Below are positions 25,501 through 37,500 of a DNA stretch of 64,000 nucleotides, in pieces (the first letter of the stretch is position 1; each line of letters starts with the position of its first letter). Source of the DNA: Acanthaster planci (taxonomy: Eukaryota > Echinodermata > Asteroidea > Valvatida > Acanthasteridae). A model generated the notes under the pieces. The model did not search any database and was not told the DNA's origin. It saw nothing but the letters and a program-made list of their open reading frames with translations. Both the position numbers and the translations under genes were made by a program. The stretch covers positions 625,330-689,329 of the forward strand of contig NW_019091459.1 in assembly GCF_001949145.1 (NCBI RefSeq). The letters are read 5' to 3'.

Positions 25501-28500
25501 TTAGAACTTATTATTAAATTGTACACTCTATGTAATATTAATAAAATTATTTCCTGTCATTCACAATAATTCCATTTAAACGTATTACGGCGACAACGTG
25601 AATGAAATATACATTTATAAAGTTTTGTGCCATGTGACGAATGTATCAAACAAGGGAACACAATTTAGAGCTTGGAACTCATTGTTATGTTATTATAAAA
25701 ATGGTAAAGGTAAGCAGACTCCAGTCATTTCACAACTGTGGATTTCTCTAAACTCATATCACATTACATTAAAATTAAAAACAAAAAAATTAATTGAATG
25801 AAAATTCTACCGATCTCGCAGAAGGGCTGTTAAGTTTAACATATCTTACAGTAGCATGTAATTTAAAATAACTGTGCATTTGGGATAAGCAGAGTGAAAC
25901 TGTGTTATTTTTTAAAAGAATGTTTACATTACGACCTCACTTTTTGGCCAAGAATTATATTTTATAATTTATGCGTTCTTATCAACTGGTATGTTTGCGT
26001 AGACTTGCATCAAGCAACTGTTGTTGCTAGAGTTGAAAAACATTAAAACCTACCTGTCCCTCTTTCACCATCGGTTATACCCGGTTTTTACTCTGAAAAA
26101 GCTTCCAGGTTATGGAAATTGCTCCCTTGACGTCAAATTTAATATCAAAGGCACAGAATCAACCAGCCGTGAGTAGGAACGAGTCACTAGACTCTATTAG
26201 TCACCTGCTATTTTTATTCCAAATAAACATGTGTGTAACACTTTTATCCCGTTCTGCTCGTTTAGTTTATACTGAAAGAAGTGCAGAAGGTACAAGACTT
26301 GTAATACATAGTGAGACGATGGATGATGGATTGGGCGTTAAACGAGTTAATAACATCACCCGTGGCTTTCTGTCTGTCTAAGGTTGACTCCGAAGTGTGC
26401 ATCTTCAATTCGTTGAAAGCACGCAGGGAAGCGCACACTATAGACCAATCGGTAGATCTGGAAGCCTGCTTCGGACAAGGCCCAAGCCTGGACATTGCTC
26501 AATTTCCACTGAAACCTCATTGTTATCTTATTAACATTGGGGCAAACAGTCCTAAAAGTTTTTATCAAGCAAGCAATACTTGAATACTGCTGGTGCTTTG
26601 ATAAAACATTTTTAGTGACTGTTGCAAGAGCAATAGGGGGCGCTATGTCACCTAGGGCGGTCACCAGATTTGCTCATGTACTTCACTGTCCCCTTTTTAC
26701 AGTCTTCCGTTTTGTGATAAGAATCATGTAACCTGAGACATTGCGTGTTTCCTCCCATTCTGGCCATAATGAATGAAAAGTGCACAATCTGCAGGAGAAA
26801 AGATTCGTTTCCACTTTAGAACGATTCCCAAAATGTTTCACACTGTCCTCCGTACATCTGCACTTTTAACTGTCATAGATTCGGAAAAAATTCTTTCCTG
26901 AACCAAAATTGTAGCACTACAGCACTTGCAAACTTTATAATACTATTGTGACAAGTCCATACGACACCAATTTTATGTTATCTGGTTAACGGCCTCATTT
27001 GTACAGCTTGTGAATAAAACTATTTTAACACATTTCCAAGGCAAGCTCTAAACAGCAACACTTGTCAAGGAATCGAAAAACAAATCTATGTTCCCACTTA
27101 TCTGTTTTCTTGGTGCAATTTTGCAATTTGGCGAATATTGCTAGTAGGTATATTTCTGTAGCCCTTCGATTTCAATAACAATGCTCTTCCAAGGCTACAC
27201 TTTAGTAGCGCGTATTTAGGCCTACACTTACACGTATTGTTGTAGCAGCTTGTCGTAAGTGTCATAGGCGCATTTTGGAAGGTCTCTTTGAAAAAAAACT
27301 TTTTCAAACCCATAAAAAATAAGTATCCTAAATACACAGTTATACACCACAAGAGCCTTCCATTCACCTTCCGTTTGTTTAAAGACTGACAAGACACGGT
27401 CGTCTAGGACGGTAGGATGGGTAGGCTTAAAGATGGGTACAAGTCTGATCGGGTAATAATTACATTTAATCAGACCATATGGGAAGACAACAAATAACAT
27501 CGATATGGGCCTGGAACTAAAATTGGATTAAGAACCTGTTATCTGAATATCTACAATATCACAGCCAGTCGTATCAAAAAAAGAACCAAATAAAAAAAAT
27601 ATATTTTAAATTAAGCAAAAAATGGTATCCAGAAGCTGCCAAACTTGCTTCATCGACTGGAATCTTCCTACTGCGTAATTGTAACGGGTGTTCGATGGGG
27701 GTATGGTGAGTAATTGAGAACCTTCAGTTCCCCATAGTCAAACATTCTTTTTCAGATGATGTCGTTTATATATTTTAAGCATTTACATCTGGGAACCAGA
27801 TAAACGAGGTGGCCCTGTGTCCTGTGTGCATGTACAGCCTGAAGCCTGAATACGCTTTTAAAGAGTGATAGTGCGAGGCAGTCTATTGTAGTGTTAATTG
27901 GTAGCGACCAGCGTTATCGCGATGGACATCGAGCGTTACGCGTGCATCATTTCCAGAAAAAAAGTGAGGGTACAAAAAAATCCGCACCACTGCACCACTT
28001 TTGGAATGAGCTCCTAACAAGAAACCAAAGACCTTTTGTACAATAGCATTACGAGAGCACAGTATAATTGGAACGGCTTGGTATCATTTGATCAATTCAT
28101 TTGCAAGTTCATTGGCAAATGCGCCCCTCTTAAATCAACAATGTTAAGATTTTCGGGTAAATTCCATTTCGAAGAAAAATTCCAAGATGTATTTTTCTAC
28201 AATTGTGTCTTGAGTACTTATCCAGTGTAACGTGTAAAGTACCTTTAGGAATTGGACGTTATTAAAGTCATATCATCACCAAACATAACACTGAGAGTGT
28301 AATATATACTTTTTAGCTCGGGTAAAATTGATTGTCACCTGGTAAATCCTGGTAAAGAATTCAGTACCGCAAGTAGTTTTCTCGCATTTAGTGTGATGAG
28401 TGAAACTCAGTGTAAATTGTTCTTCTCTAATTGGCCAGAAACCTTCTAAAAATCTCAATCCATTCTCTTCCTTTCCCCCGAGAGCCGTGTACTAGTATTG

Positions 28501-29328
28501 ACACGTGATTTGTTTATTACTTCATTCAGGCTTGGCTTTTACGTTTACAATTTATTTTGAAGGATCAAATGTATCATTCTAGATTGATGTTGAACTAGAT
28601 TTGAGCGCCCAAATGCGCACAGCTGTTCTGAGCTTGGATGCACGCAATTCAAACAAGGTTGATCTTCCTTTTCATAAACCCTTTGCTATTGAGATTAATT
28701 CTTCACAGAGGTATACACGGTTTAACGTGTGGAGGTAGGCAAAACAAAGTAGGTTTGTGTTTTACTAACTTTTTATTTCGTCTTTTAACTCCATGGCATT
28801 GGAAGATTCCTTTGTAAACATCTCTCAGCCTTTCTCTATTTTCTAAGTCGATGCACGTGTCTTGCCAAGTCACCGATCTCAGTGAAGAACTATATCAAAC
28901 TGATCAAACCTAAATACATACACATTTTGTTTTTTAGTAATGTCTGAGTTCTCATTCATTTTGACTGATGTGTTTACGACTATTGATTGCATCTTTTTTT
29001 TTCTTCTCAACCACACCAGCTAACATTGCATTGTCTCTATAACTAACACTTTCTCTACAGGTGGAGCACTTCGCATGTCCTGTCCTCACCTGGAACTATG
29101 TCTTGAATATGAACTAACAGTCTTTCCCTCAATTTAGAATTTAGTTTAAAAGACCACGAAAATTTTGACAATTTTGTATCAAGTTTGAAGACCCGAGTGC
29201 TCCATTGATTCGAACAGCCTATGGACGCTAGGAGGCCCTGCCCTTGCTATCCAAATAGGACAGTGCTGTGAAGTATTCCGTCATATTAACGCAGCTGTAA
29301 GGAGAAAACGTGGTTTCCACCCGCAAAA
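19509..29328. other. No secure gene
   Basis: AT-rich DNA with short frames. A small frame at about 21821-22057 has a hydrophobic start but ends before a donor-like GTAAGT and is not convincing. Nothing else stands out. Confidence 0.5.
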
Positions 29329-29619
29329 GGGGGGGAGCGGGTTAGCGTAGGCCTAACGGTTCTTTCCTCGCTTTGCACCAATGAGGCTTGGGTTTGAGTC
29401 TCGGCTTGGCCCAGGCTTTAAGTGCATTTGGTTTCCAGTGAAGACTCACTCTTGCACGTTTTCTCCCGTTTCCTCCTGCGTCTAAAACTGGACCTTCTTC
29501 CGAACTCCGTAATGTGAGGCTGATTAATAAAGTGTATGAATAATCGTACAGTTATTGGCGCAAATAGCCTGAGTTCCTGAAAGCGCCATTAAAAAAAAAA
29601 CAAAAAAAAACAACAACAA
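29329..29619 (+). mobile_element. tRNA-derived SINE with oligo-A tail
   Basis: A Pol III promoter is visible: an A-box-like GTTAGCGTAGGCC near 29341 and a B box GGTTTGAGTCTC near 29390, at tRNA spacing. It is followed by an unrelated body and an A-rich tail of A runs and CAA repeats (29591-29619). An imperfect 11-bp flanking repeat (CACCCGCAAAA at 29318-29328, CACCCACAAAA at 29620-29630) is a plausible target duplication. The tRNA-like head is too diverged to be a working tRNA gene. Confidence 0.75.
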
Positions 29620-29850
29620 CACCCACAAAAAATGCTTTGCGACATTTGCGTAGCATGCATACAACAAAACAGGCCCTTCGTATCATTCAGTATGGAGACA
29701 GAAACTTTCGTCTGCAGAACGTTTGAGAATAATTCTGTCATCACCTGTTCTTGCTTCGAAGCTTTGGATAATAATATTGCTAAACGGACATAACGGTAAA
29801 ACGCAATCATGAAAAGAAACATTTACCATCTCCTTGTGCTTTTTTTACAG

Positions 29851-29951
29851 ACCGATCCATTCGAGGAGGCACAAATCTACCATTCTTGTTCGGCAGTCAA
29901 CCAGGACCAAGGAAGCTGCCAAGATTTGTCAGGAGAGACCCATCAATTTAA
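29851..29951 (+). CDS. Possible terminal exon compatible with the 12.7 kb signal-peptide exon
   Basis: A strong acceptor (a run of T then ACAG, ending 29850) precedes a frame that, if joined in phase 1 to the exon at 12696-12852, reads Y-R-S-I-R-G-G, then N-L-P-F-L-F-G-S-Q-P-G-P-R-K and L-P-R-F-V-R-R, and stops at TAA (29949-29951). The basic sites (PRK, VRR) and glycines are what a peptide precursor could use for cleavage and amidation, but the match to any known peptide is not convincing. The implied intron is about 17 kb. A different, longer frame is also open here (to about 30072), so the reading is ambiguous. No exon partner is proven; this is a guess from splice phase and composition. 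Confidence 0.22.
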
Positions 29952-31264
29952 ATTAGTTGTAGTGCTCGTTTTACTACTCACTTTATTCAAATTTCATCAA
30001 CTGTTTGGCAGAGGTGAAACGGAGCCGAAGATGTCTGTGCTTTTCTCAGTGAATATTATGCCTTTTCCCTGAAGTGGTTTATGCAGTACAGTATTGTGGA
30101 AGCATTGGTGTGTTTTTCCGCTAGCACTTTGAATATGCATTGATTATTGCACATTTTGAAACCAAACATAAAAGGAACTGATTAGGTTTTGAAATTAAAC
30201 CTTTTTAAATCAAAACCTTCTTTTTTCATGAACTAAATAAATGTAAAGCCACCACATTTTAAGTTTGTCAACAGTTTTACCGGGTTTTTATAACCACGGC
30301 ACATTTGCCAAAAAAAGACTCTTGAAACAAGCCACCTCATCAAAATCAGGCATATTTTCATCAACAATTTTGTTGCTTTTTGTAAGTAAAACGTTTTCCC
30401 CTAAGCATTTGTTTCATGTTCCGGCGTCTGAAAACCTTGCAGTTTAATTTGTAAACGTTCCTCTACATGTTCATGGCGTAACATTGTGACCAGTGCTTTA
30501 AATTACATTTTATCACCAAGAAAACATTTATTTTGGAATTTTACTAACTTCACTTGCATGTCTCCAGCGGGGGAAGAGTAACAAATAAAAATCGAAAAGA
30601 ATTACTGAAAGGAGTTTCCGGTCACCTTTGTTCAATAAATCTAATAGGTTGCAATTTCATGTTGATAGTGTCTTAACAAAATTAAAGCAAACAAGAGAAC
30701 AAATCAAAAAAGGAAAATAAGGCTGTCTACACGAATAAAATATGAACAAATTGTCTCCAGTGGTTAAGAGCTGTATATATATGTGTGAGAAATGTGCCAC
30801 CTTCGCACTTCAGAAATAAAATGGCTGTTCATTATGTTTGCAGTACAGCTGCAGCTTTTGTGTGTCAATTGCCCATGCCATGACGTATAATCTAATCTGC
30901 CTCACTACTTTCTGTATATGCAGCTCTGCAGTGGGTGCTAGAAGAGCGCCATCACGAGTAAACCCACAGAAAAGGTTTGGCGCGCTCAGCCTTAAAGCGA
31001 ATAGGCGTGTCTAAGGAATGTCGGTCCTCCCCTGAGGAAATACTGACTGAGCGAGCGTCTCTGCAGTATCGACGCTTGGAGACAATTACTGTAAGCGCAT
31101 TCCGTAAAAACAAATGTCCAGACAAACTAAACTGAAGCCAGTTATTTTGAATAGTTGAACTAGTCAGACCCAAGGACACTGCTGCATGGCAGGTTATCAA
31201 ACATCTCATTGGCACGAACAGAATCAGTGAGCATTTAAACCTAGGAGAGGTTTGAGGATGAAAT
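29952..31264. other. No recognisable gene
   Basis: AT-rich; an AATAAA near 30235 could serve as polyadenylation signal for the tentative exon at 29851. Confidence 0.45.
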
Positions 31265-31375
31265 GATCCGTTCGACCAGGATTGTTTGATTGGTACAGCA
31301 ATACGCTGACAGAAAAAAAAAAAAGTTCAGGAACTTTTTACATTCCTGGAAAAAAGGACAAGAAATTAGACCAGA
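31265..31375 (+). repeat. Diverged direct repeat, copy at 32281-32405
   Basis: This block and 32281-32405 share CCGTTC[G/C]ACCAGG, TGATTGGTACA, ACGCTG, GGAACTTTT/GGAGCTTTA and AAAAAAGGACAAGAAATT in order. One copy has an A run and the other a C run in the middle. It may be another small element family; ends unknown. Confidence 0.55.
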
Positions 31376-31692
31376 ATAACCACCCTTCAACAAAGAGGTC
31401 CCCTTTTCCACTTAAGGGCGTGGGGTTGTGTGTGTGGGTGTGTGTGTGGGGGGGTTCCTCCAGTTTTCCATGATACTGTTTGATATTTATTGAGCTGTGC
31501 CCAGTTTGGAAATAAGTCTTTCTATAAAGCCGTCAGCCTTTCAGCGTTTCTCAAGCAAAAGTGGAAGTTCTCACATATTGCATGACGCAGTGCATCAATC
31601 CATGCCGCCCGCAAACCATTTGTACTAGGCACACTTTGGCAAGTGAAATATGCCCCTTGAACCACAAAGCATTAGACAACTAAGACACTTTG

Positions 31693-31893
31693 GTATACCA
31701 CAGCATTTGAAGCAAGATATTGGACGGAGATACCCCCCCCGCCTTTGTGTTGGTCATTGTTTGATTGAAAAATCAGGAATTCTTTATAGACTCCTGGGGG
31801 GATGTGTTAGATAACGATTGTCTAGAGTGTATATAGGATTGGACAGATAAGAGGGGTACCCTTCCGTTCCATATCTTGCCTGGTATATACCAC
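31693..31893. mobile_element. Small terminal-inverted-repeat element (MITE-like)
   Basis: A 200-bp element with inverted ends: GGTATACCACAGCATTTG... GCAAGATATTGGACGG at the left, and GGTATATACCAGGCAAGATATGGAACGG read in reverse complement at the right (no more than short pieces match perfectly). The interior, including TTTGTGTTGGTCATTG and GGGGGGATGTGTTA, matches the nested element at 34.1-34.3 kb in the opposite orientation, which defines a family. No coding capacity. Confidence 0.65.
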
Positions 31894-32405
31894 AGTGACA
31901 CGGAACGAAGGGTATTGCATTTAAATTTAGTATGGGCTGGCCAAATATTCACTAGTTTGCATGGTTAGGAGTTAATTTGAGGAAACCTGAATATCTGTAC
32001 CTAACTACATAACCAAACATTTCCTCTTCCACCCTAAAATATAATGTAGACAAATATCAGTGACTACTTTTGTGGGGGGTGATAATGACCATTTTATTCT
32101 TACTTGTCTCAAAATAGACAACAGAGAGAATATATCCCCTATCCCCCGGGATTCAGACTCTTGCGTTGGGATGTTGGTATTCTTTGCAAACGCCCTCATA
32201 GTTGAGTGACTACATTGGTGCGGGGATGTGACGATCAAGGAACTGCTGTTGTTAATTGTCACCTCGGAAAGGTTTATGAAATTTTCCGTTCCACCAGGTT
32301 TGCTGATTGGTACATTACAGAACGCTGGTACCCCCCCCCCAAACAACAACAAAACTACATTCGGGAGCTTTATCCATGCTTTGGAAAAAAAGGACAAGAA
32401 ATTTG

Positions 32406-33937
32406 ACAATTCGAAGATCGAGGGACGGCTGTCGTTAATTGTTATAACAACAAATAACAAATAAAGAAGTCAGGCCCTTTGACTCAGTTACACCGGCATC
32501 TATAAAACACCTTCTTCGTGAGTAATCAGGAAATCTTTAATACGATATATAAACACTTAGGAGTGTACACTATCGGCACGTCGATAGATACAGACACATG
32601 CAACTATGAATCCTGTTCGAATGTGGCTACATTGCGCTTCCACGACTAAAAGAATTAACAGATCAATGCTCGAACTATAGAGCTTATGGATCACAAGCTG
32701 TTTAGGCACAGACAGTTCATCCATGAACACGGTTTGGTGACGTCAGATGAAATAGTTGTGCTACGAATCTGCAAACATTGAATGCATTTCAACCCAAATT
32801 ATTTTGCTTCAAGTGTCTGATTTCGTGGAACTCACATCGCTTCCCAAAAATGTTGGACTGTCTTTTTGATTGCCTGTAAAATAAGTTCCTTTTCAAATTT
32901 TCGAACGAGACTTTCGGGATTCCAAAAGCACTTGCCAAAATGAATACTAAATGGCTAACCATGCCAACACATTTTATGCCTATACCGCTTTGAGTGTTTA
33001 TCGATGCCCCTGTAGTCTCAACTTTACAACTCAACTACATGAGCGTACTTTATTTGGGTGGACTAAATTGAAACCCGACATCCTACATTACTAGCAGGGG
33101 TTGAAATTTGTCCCATAATAAGATCAGTTTGGGGCAGAAACTCACTTCACACACTTCTCATACCTATCACCATTACGCAGTTATTATGCTTTACCTTCAA
33201 ATAGTAGTTTTGATGATGTCATATAGTTTATTTCAACAATAACGTCATGACATTTGGAGTCGTTCTTGCAAAACGTCATATTTCAAGACTGGTGCGTTGG
33301 AATATTAACGTGCCCGAACAGTCTGCGCTTAATGGTTTTAACAAAACCGTCTGTCAACTTTTATTAGACGTAATTTTCCGTCAGCATTTTTTTTTACTTT
33401 GTTGTTACATTCCGGGTTATGCCCTGTGACCACTGTTTACACTCTTTTGTCTAAGGTTGTGAAAAGGTACCAATTGCATATTGGGGGGTTGGTACTCTTA
33501 CAGTTATTATTGTGACAGTCCCTACCCGTTTTTTTAAAACTATTGGTTGGTAAATTGGTTATTTTTTTAACCCCTCAGACTTTAATGGATGTTCTTTCCT
33601 CTCCCCTCTCATTTAAGTTGGCCAGGCTAGAGTCTTCTTCAGGAATTTTCTCATTGTATACGCCCCTCCAGTTGGAGTCCTTCCGTGCAGGTCTTTTTTT
33701 AACCAGTTTTCTTTCACTGACAGAGAAGAATCGTTTAGAGTTGAATTAGAGATGGAGACAACTAGAGATGGGAGACAACTGAGAAGTTTTTCCTCTCTCC
33801 TGGCTAGTTGGTTAAATGTTCACTCCAGATGGGTTGAACAATAAACCAGTATTGAAAGTGAACGTGTGTCTGTGTCTTTTCCTTGGTAAATTAGGTTAGC
33901 CTGGTTCTGGCAATCTTCTGCATCTTCTATTTTACAA
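32406..33937. other. No recognisable gene
   Basis: Only short frames and homopolymer runs. Confidence 0.6.
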
Positions 33938-34524
33938 AGAGCAACTGTAAGGAAAACATGTTTTCTCTGAGTTTATCTGTTCAACTAAATAGAGAAGCAT
34001 AGAAATCGAACGCATTGTCATTTGTCTTCAGAGCTCAACTATAACAAGCTAAAAAGGTTTTTTTCTGTTCATGCCAAGATGCGAATTCTGAATGTAGATT
34101 GCGTCATTCGGTATACCCAGCAAGAAATGAGACCGAGGGGTACCCCCCCCTGACATGTCCAATTCCTATACACATTCCAGACTATTGTTACTTAACACAT
34201 CCCCCCCAAGATGTCTGAAAGGAATTCCCCAGATTCCTGCGAGACAATGACCAACACAAAGCAGGGGGGGGTCTCTCCGTCTCATCCCTTGCCGCATATG
34301 TTATTCGGAGAAAACATGTAAAACGAGGAAACTGTCTCCTTGTGTTCGTAGTGGATAATTCTCTTGTGCACGCCAAACAATGGTCAAGGGTTTATCCTCT
34401 ACGAACACAGGGCGAGGGTTCCCCTCGGTTTCTCCGCTCTCTCAGAATGACGCAATCTGCATTCAGCATGTTCAGAATTTGCATCTTGGCATGAACAGGA
34501 AAAAAGCTCTTTTTAGCTTGTTAT
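33938..34524. mobile_element. Second copy of the palindromic element, interrupted by a nested element
   Basis: The left arm (33938-34111) and right arm (about 34303-34524) match the element at 19.1-19.5 kb, including AGAGCAACT, AACATGTTTTCTC, CATGCCAAGATGCGAATTCTGAA and AGAATGACGCAAT segments. The arms are separated by a 191-bp insertion. The right arm ends early, without the terminal AGTTGCTCT, so this copy is truncated. Between the nested insertion and the right arm a further small hairpin is present (TGTGTTCGTAG near 34338 pairing with CTACGAACACA near 34396). Confidence 0.7.
34112..34302. mobile_element. Small terminal-inverted-repeat element (MITE-like), nested
   Basis: A 191-bp insert flanked by direct repeats ATTCGG (34106-34111 and 34303-34308). 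Its ends are inverted copies: TATACCCAGCAAGAAATGAG at the left and, read in reverse complement at the right, CATATGCGGCAAGGGATGAG. The interior is related, in reverse orientation, to 31693-31893. No coding capacity. Confidence 0.65.
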
Positions 34525-37500
34525 TAAATGTTCTATTATGTCTTCTTGCCACAAACGCGGAATTGTGTATGTTCTGCCCTAGCTCCGCTCTTGGGCTGCT
34601 CAACCACAGTAATTTAGTCTAGCGCCCTCTACCATCAGTTTTCTCTTTACCGCTGCATGTCATCCACGTTACCTTGATTGTACATTTTACAACTTTCCAC
34701 CTTTATTTTCAAACCCTTGTCGGAGCACGATCCGTAAGTTTACCTTTTTCTCCGTGTTTGCTTTAATTTGTAGTCCCTTGATAGCTTAATGCAAGTCTGA
34801 TTCATGGTTTATTTCTGGTAAAAACGTCCCTTTCAGCGTCACGCCCATCTCCAGAACTCACATGTAGAGTACTTTTTATACAAATCTAATGCATGAACTC
34901 ACGTTCTTGCCTTCATCTGTTCTTATGGGTTCATCTTCATTATACATGTAGAAGTCTGTTATAGATTACTGCCTTGTTCGTGTAGTTTTACATGTGCATG
35001 TAGTTTTTCCAGTACATTTTTTGTTGGAAACTTTTATTACATGTACGTAGTGCGTTTTTACGCATTTTTAGGACTGTGCATGTTACATTTTTCTTTACGT
35101 TTCGCTCAGAGGACTGTTGGTATTTTATGAGATTTCATAGTGATACTCCTCCCACATTGTATTTTACCCTTGAATTCGTACATGGATTCTTTCTACATAT
35201 ACATGTGTATGTAGTTACATCTACATTTGTCCTCTTACATGAACCCACATGCGCATAGATGTATTTTACGTAGAATATACTTGTCCTAGTCCTTGGATTT
35301 CCTGCATTTCCTGCATTTGCTGTGTACTGTTATGCAACTTACTTATGAACAGAACCGATGAAAACCCAGATTTTGTCGTCAAGGCCAGCAGTGGAGCAGA
35401 ACTCAACCACCTTAAGTACTTTTCATTGGAGAAACACACAGTTGTACATACCCTATTTATTTTGGCAAATTATTCTTTAACGTTCACTGATGTTTTGATC
35501 AAATGAAGTTTCTTTCCTTCACTGAAATATCAATAGAATTTGTGGATGCAATTTGATTTGATTGTTCAGTCATATTTGTCAAGTTTGAAGTATTCAGCTG
35601 TGTAATTTAATCCAAAAGCTTTTCAGGAACTTACCTTTTCCTTCCAAGTGAGAAATGTAGTATTCGTACGGTTTGGCAAAGTTGATGGTAAACTTCATTT
35701 ATTTGCCTACAACCTGATAAGTCTCTTGATCAAATTTTGTTCTTTTTATGTCTCTGTATGAGGTTTTGTTAATGAAGCAGTTGTAGGCCAGAAAGAAAGA
35801 ACACTTTCTAACTGAGAAGGGTTTCCGCCTCATCCTTTTGGCAGTCACAATCTCACAATGGGGGCTGGTCCGGGAAACATTTTTAAAAACGAACCAGGAA
35901 TGTGATAGGCCAGAAGTAAGTACTCATTTTACGAATGAAAGTATGAAGTTTTCAAACTGTTATTGATATTATACAGGTGTTGAACATCAATGTCACTATT
36001 CTTGATATTTACGCTTTCGTGTTTATTTATACAGGTTGAGTAATGCTCCTTCCCCCTGGAGATCTAGACAACAGAAAACCAGTACCTCCCCCTTCAATAC
36101 AGTCTTTTCTTTCCAAATTTGAAATGTAGTACTTGTACGGCTTTGTCATTTCATTAAATTTTGATTGTCAGTGGTCACTTTTGATGTCAACCAAACTACC
36201 CCTACTACCCATGCTACCACCCAGTGTCACAAATCGATCGATCTGGACGACAGAATTGCTACAAATACCCCAGTGCAATGCTCAGAATTGAGCGAATAAA
36301 GTTGACATAAGGTAAAAGCCAGAACGTCGCGGTGGCAAATAATTTAAGGGAAGATATAGGACGGCTTCTTTCAAAAAAGGAAAAATTCATTTTTTACCAG
36401 TCAGCCATCTGGAAATGCCACTGAAGGATTTAAAACAAGCAAAGCATATTCTGACAATTTGATAGAGACATTCCTTTTCTTTGGTCAACGTAATACCGTA
36501 TCTTACTCTAGCCCAGTGTTGGTATCGGATGAAATTTAGCTGGCAGCATTTTCGTTTTCGTGAAATCTACTGAATAAGCACTGAATACCCATTCCACATG
36601 TTGACAAGGCCAGGAATCAATCCTGGGCCGCAAAAGTAAAAGCGGAGGAAGACACTTTGTGTTATTGTATAACGTGCACGGAAAAGACAGCCAATGAGTC
36701 GCCGGGTCAAGTATGCGACTTTCTAACACTGAGATATCGCTGTGGATATCAGGTTTCTTTCGCTGTCTCTAATACTTTATTATAAGTATCTATTTCTGAT
36801 CTGTAATGGGATTTTAGTGGAAGGATAACACTTAGAATGCAACATATTTTAAAAATTAATCATTACTCTTCATGACGATTTGGTTTGCGAAGGCAAACAT
36901 TTCATTTCATTTTTAAAAATCTTTATAATTTTTTATCATGACATTTACTGGTTCCCATAATGTACCTGTGATATATCATTGCCTTCCTGGACATATTCTA
37001 AGCGTTTACGTAGCCTCTGCGATTGATCCTTATCAGTACTTCTGCTGTCTGTTTCCAGTAGTGAGTCTTGACTTTCTACACTTTTCCTTTAGACTTCCTG
37101 TTCTTATTCCTTATCCCAAATACAAGTAGCTGATAACAATATACGTATACACAATCACTCAATTCTACTGTAACAGCTGGTATCAATTCGTCGTTTTAAC
37201 TATTTTTGTTCCTAATTTTAAGGGATGTCTTTTCCAATCTTCCATACAACAAGGGGTTGGAGCCTTCTGTGTATGTTTCTTTATCTGTTTTGTTTGGTGA
37301 ATATTCTTTGCAGTGTGAATGCAAGGGGACTGGCATGCAGTGGGCATTCTTTAGTTAGGTGTGGTTCTTTTATGTTTGGTTACTTGAGGTGTATAATGTG
37401 TGGGAAATATAAAAGTGCATGTGGGGTGTGATTGGAGTCTCTCTCTCACTAGAGCTCTTGACTTGTCACGCCTGTCCCGCTGTGTTGTGTTGATAGTGAC

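Noticed and set aside
32005-32460. 151-residue open frame on the minus strand, the longest outside the lectins and the gap
   Set aside because: It starts at a non-ATG codon, has no family features, runs through a C/G homopolymer and overlaps a dispersed direct repeat.
36600-36640. B-box-like GGATTGATTCC (minus strand) as a tRNA or SINE
   Set aside because: No matching A box at tRNA spacing and no fold.
37225-37431. Short Cys-rich frame with a signal-like start
   Set aside because: The sequence is T/G-rich, a good acceptor lies inside it and no donor or homology supports it.
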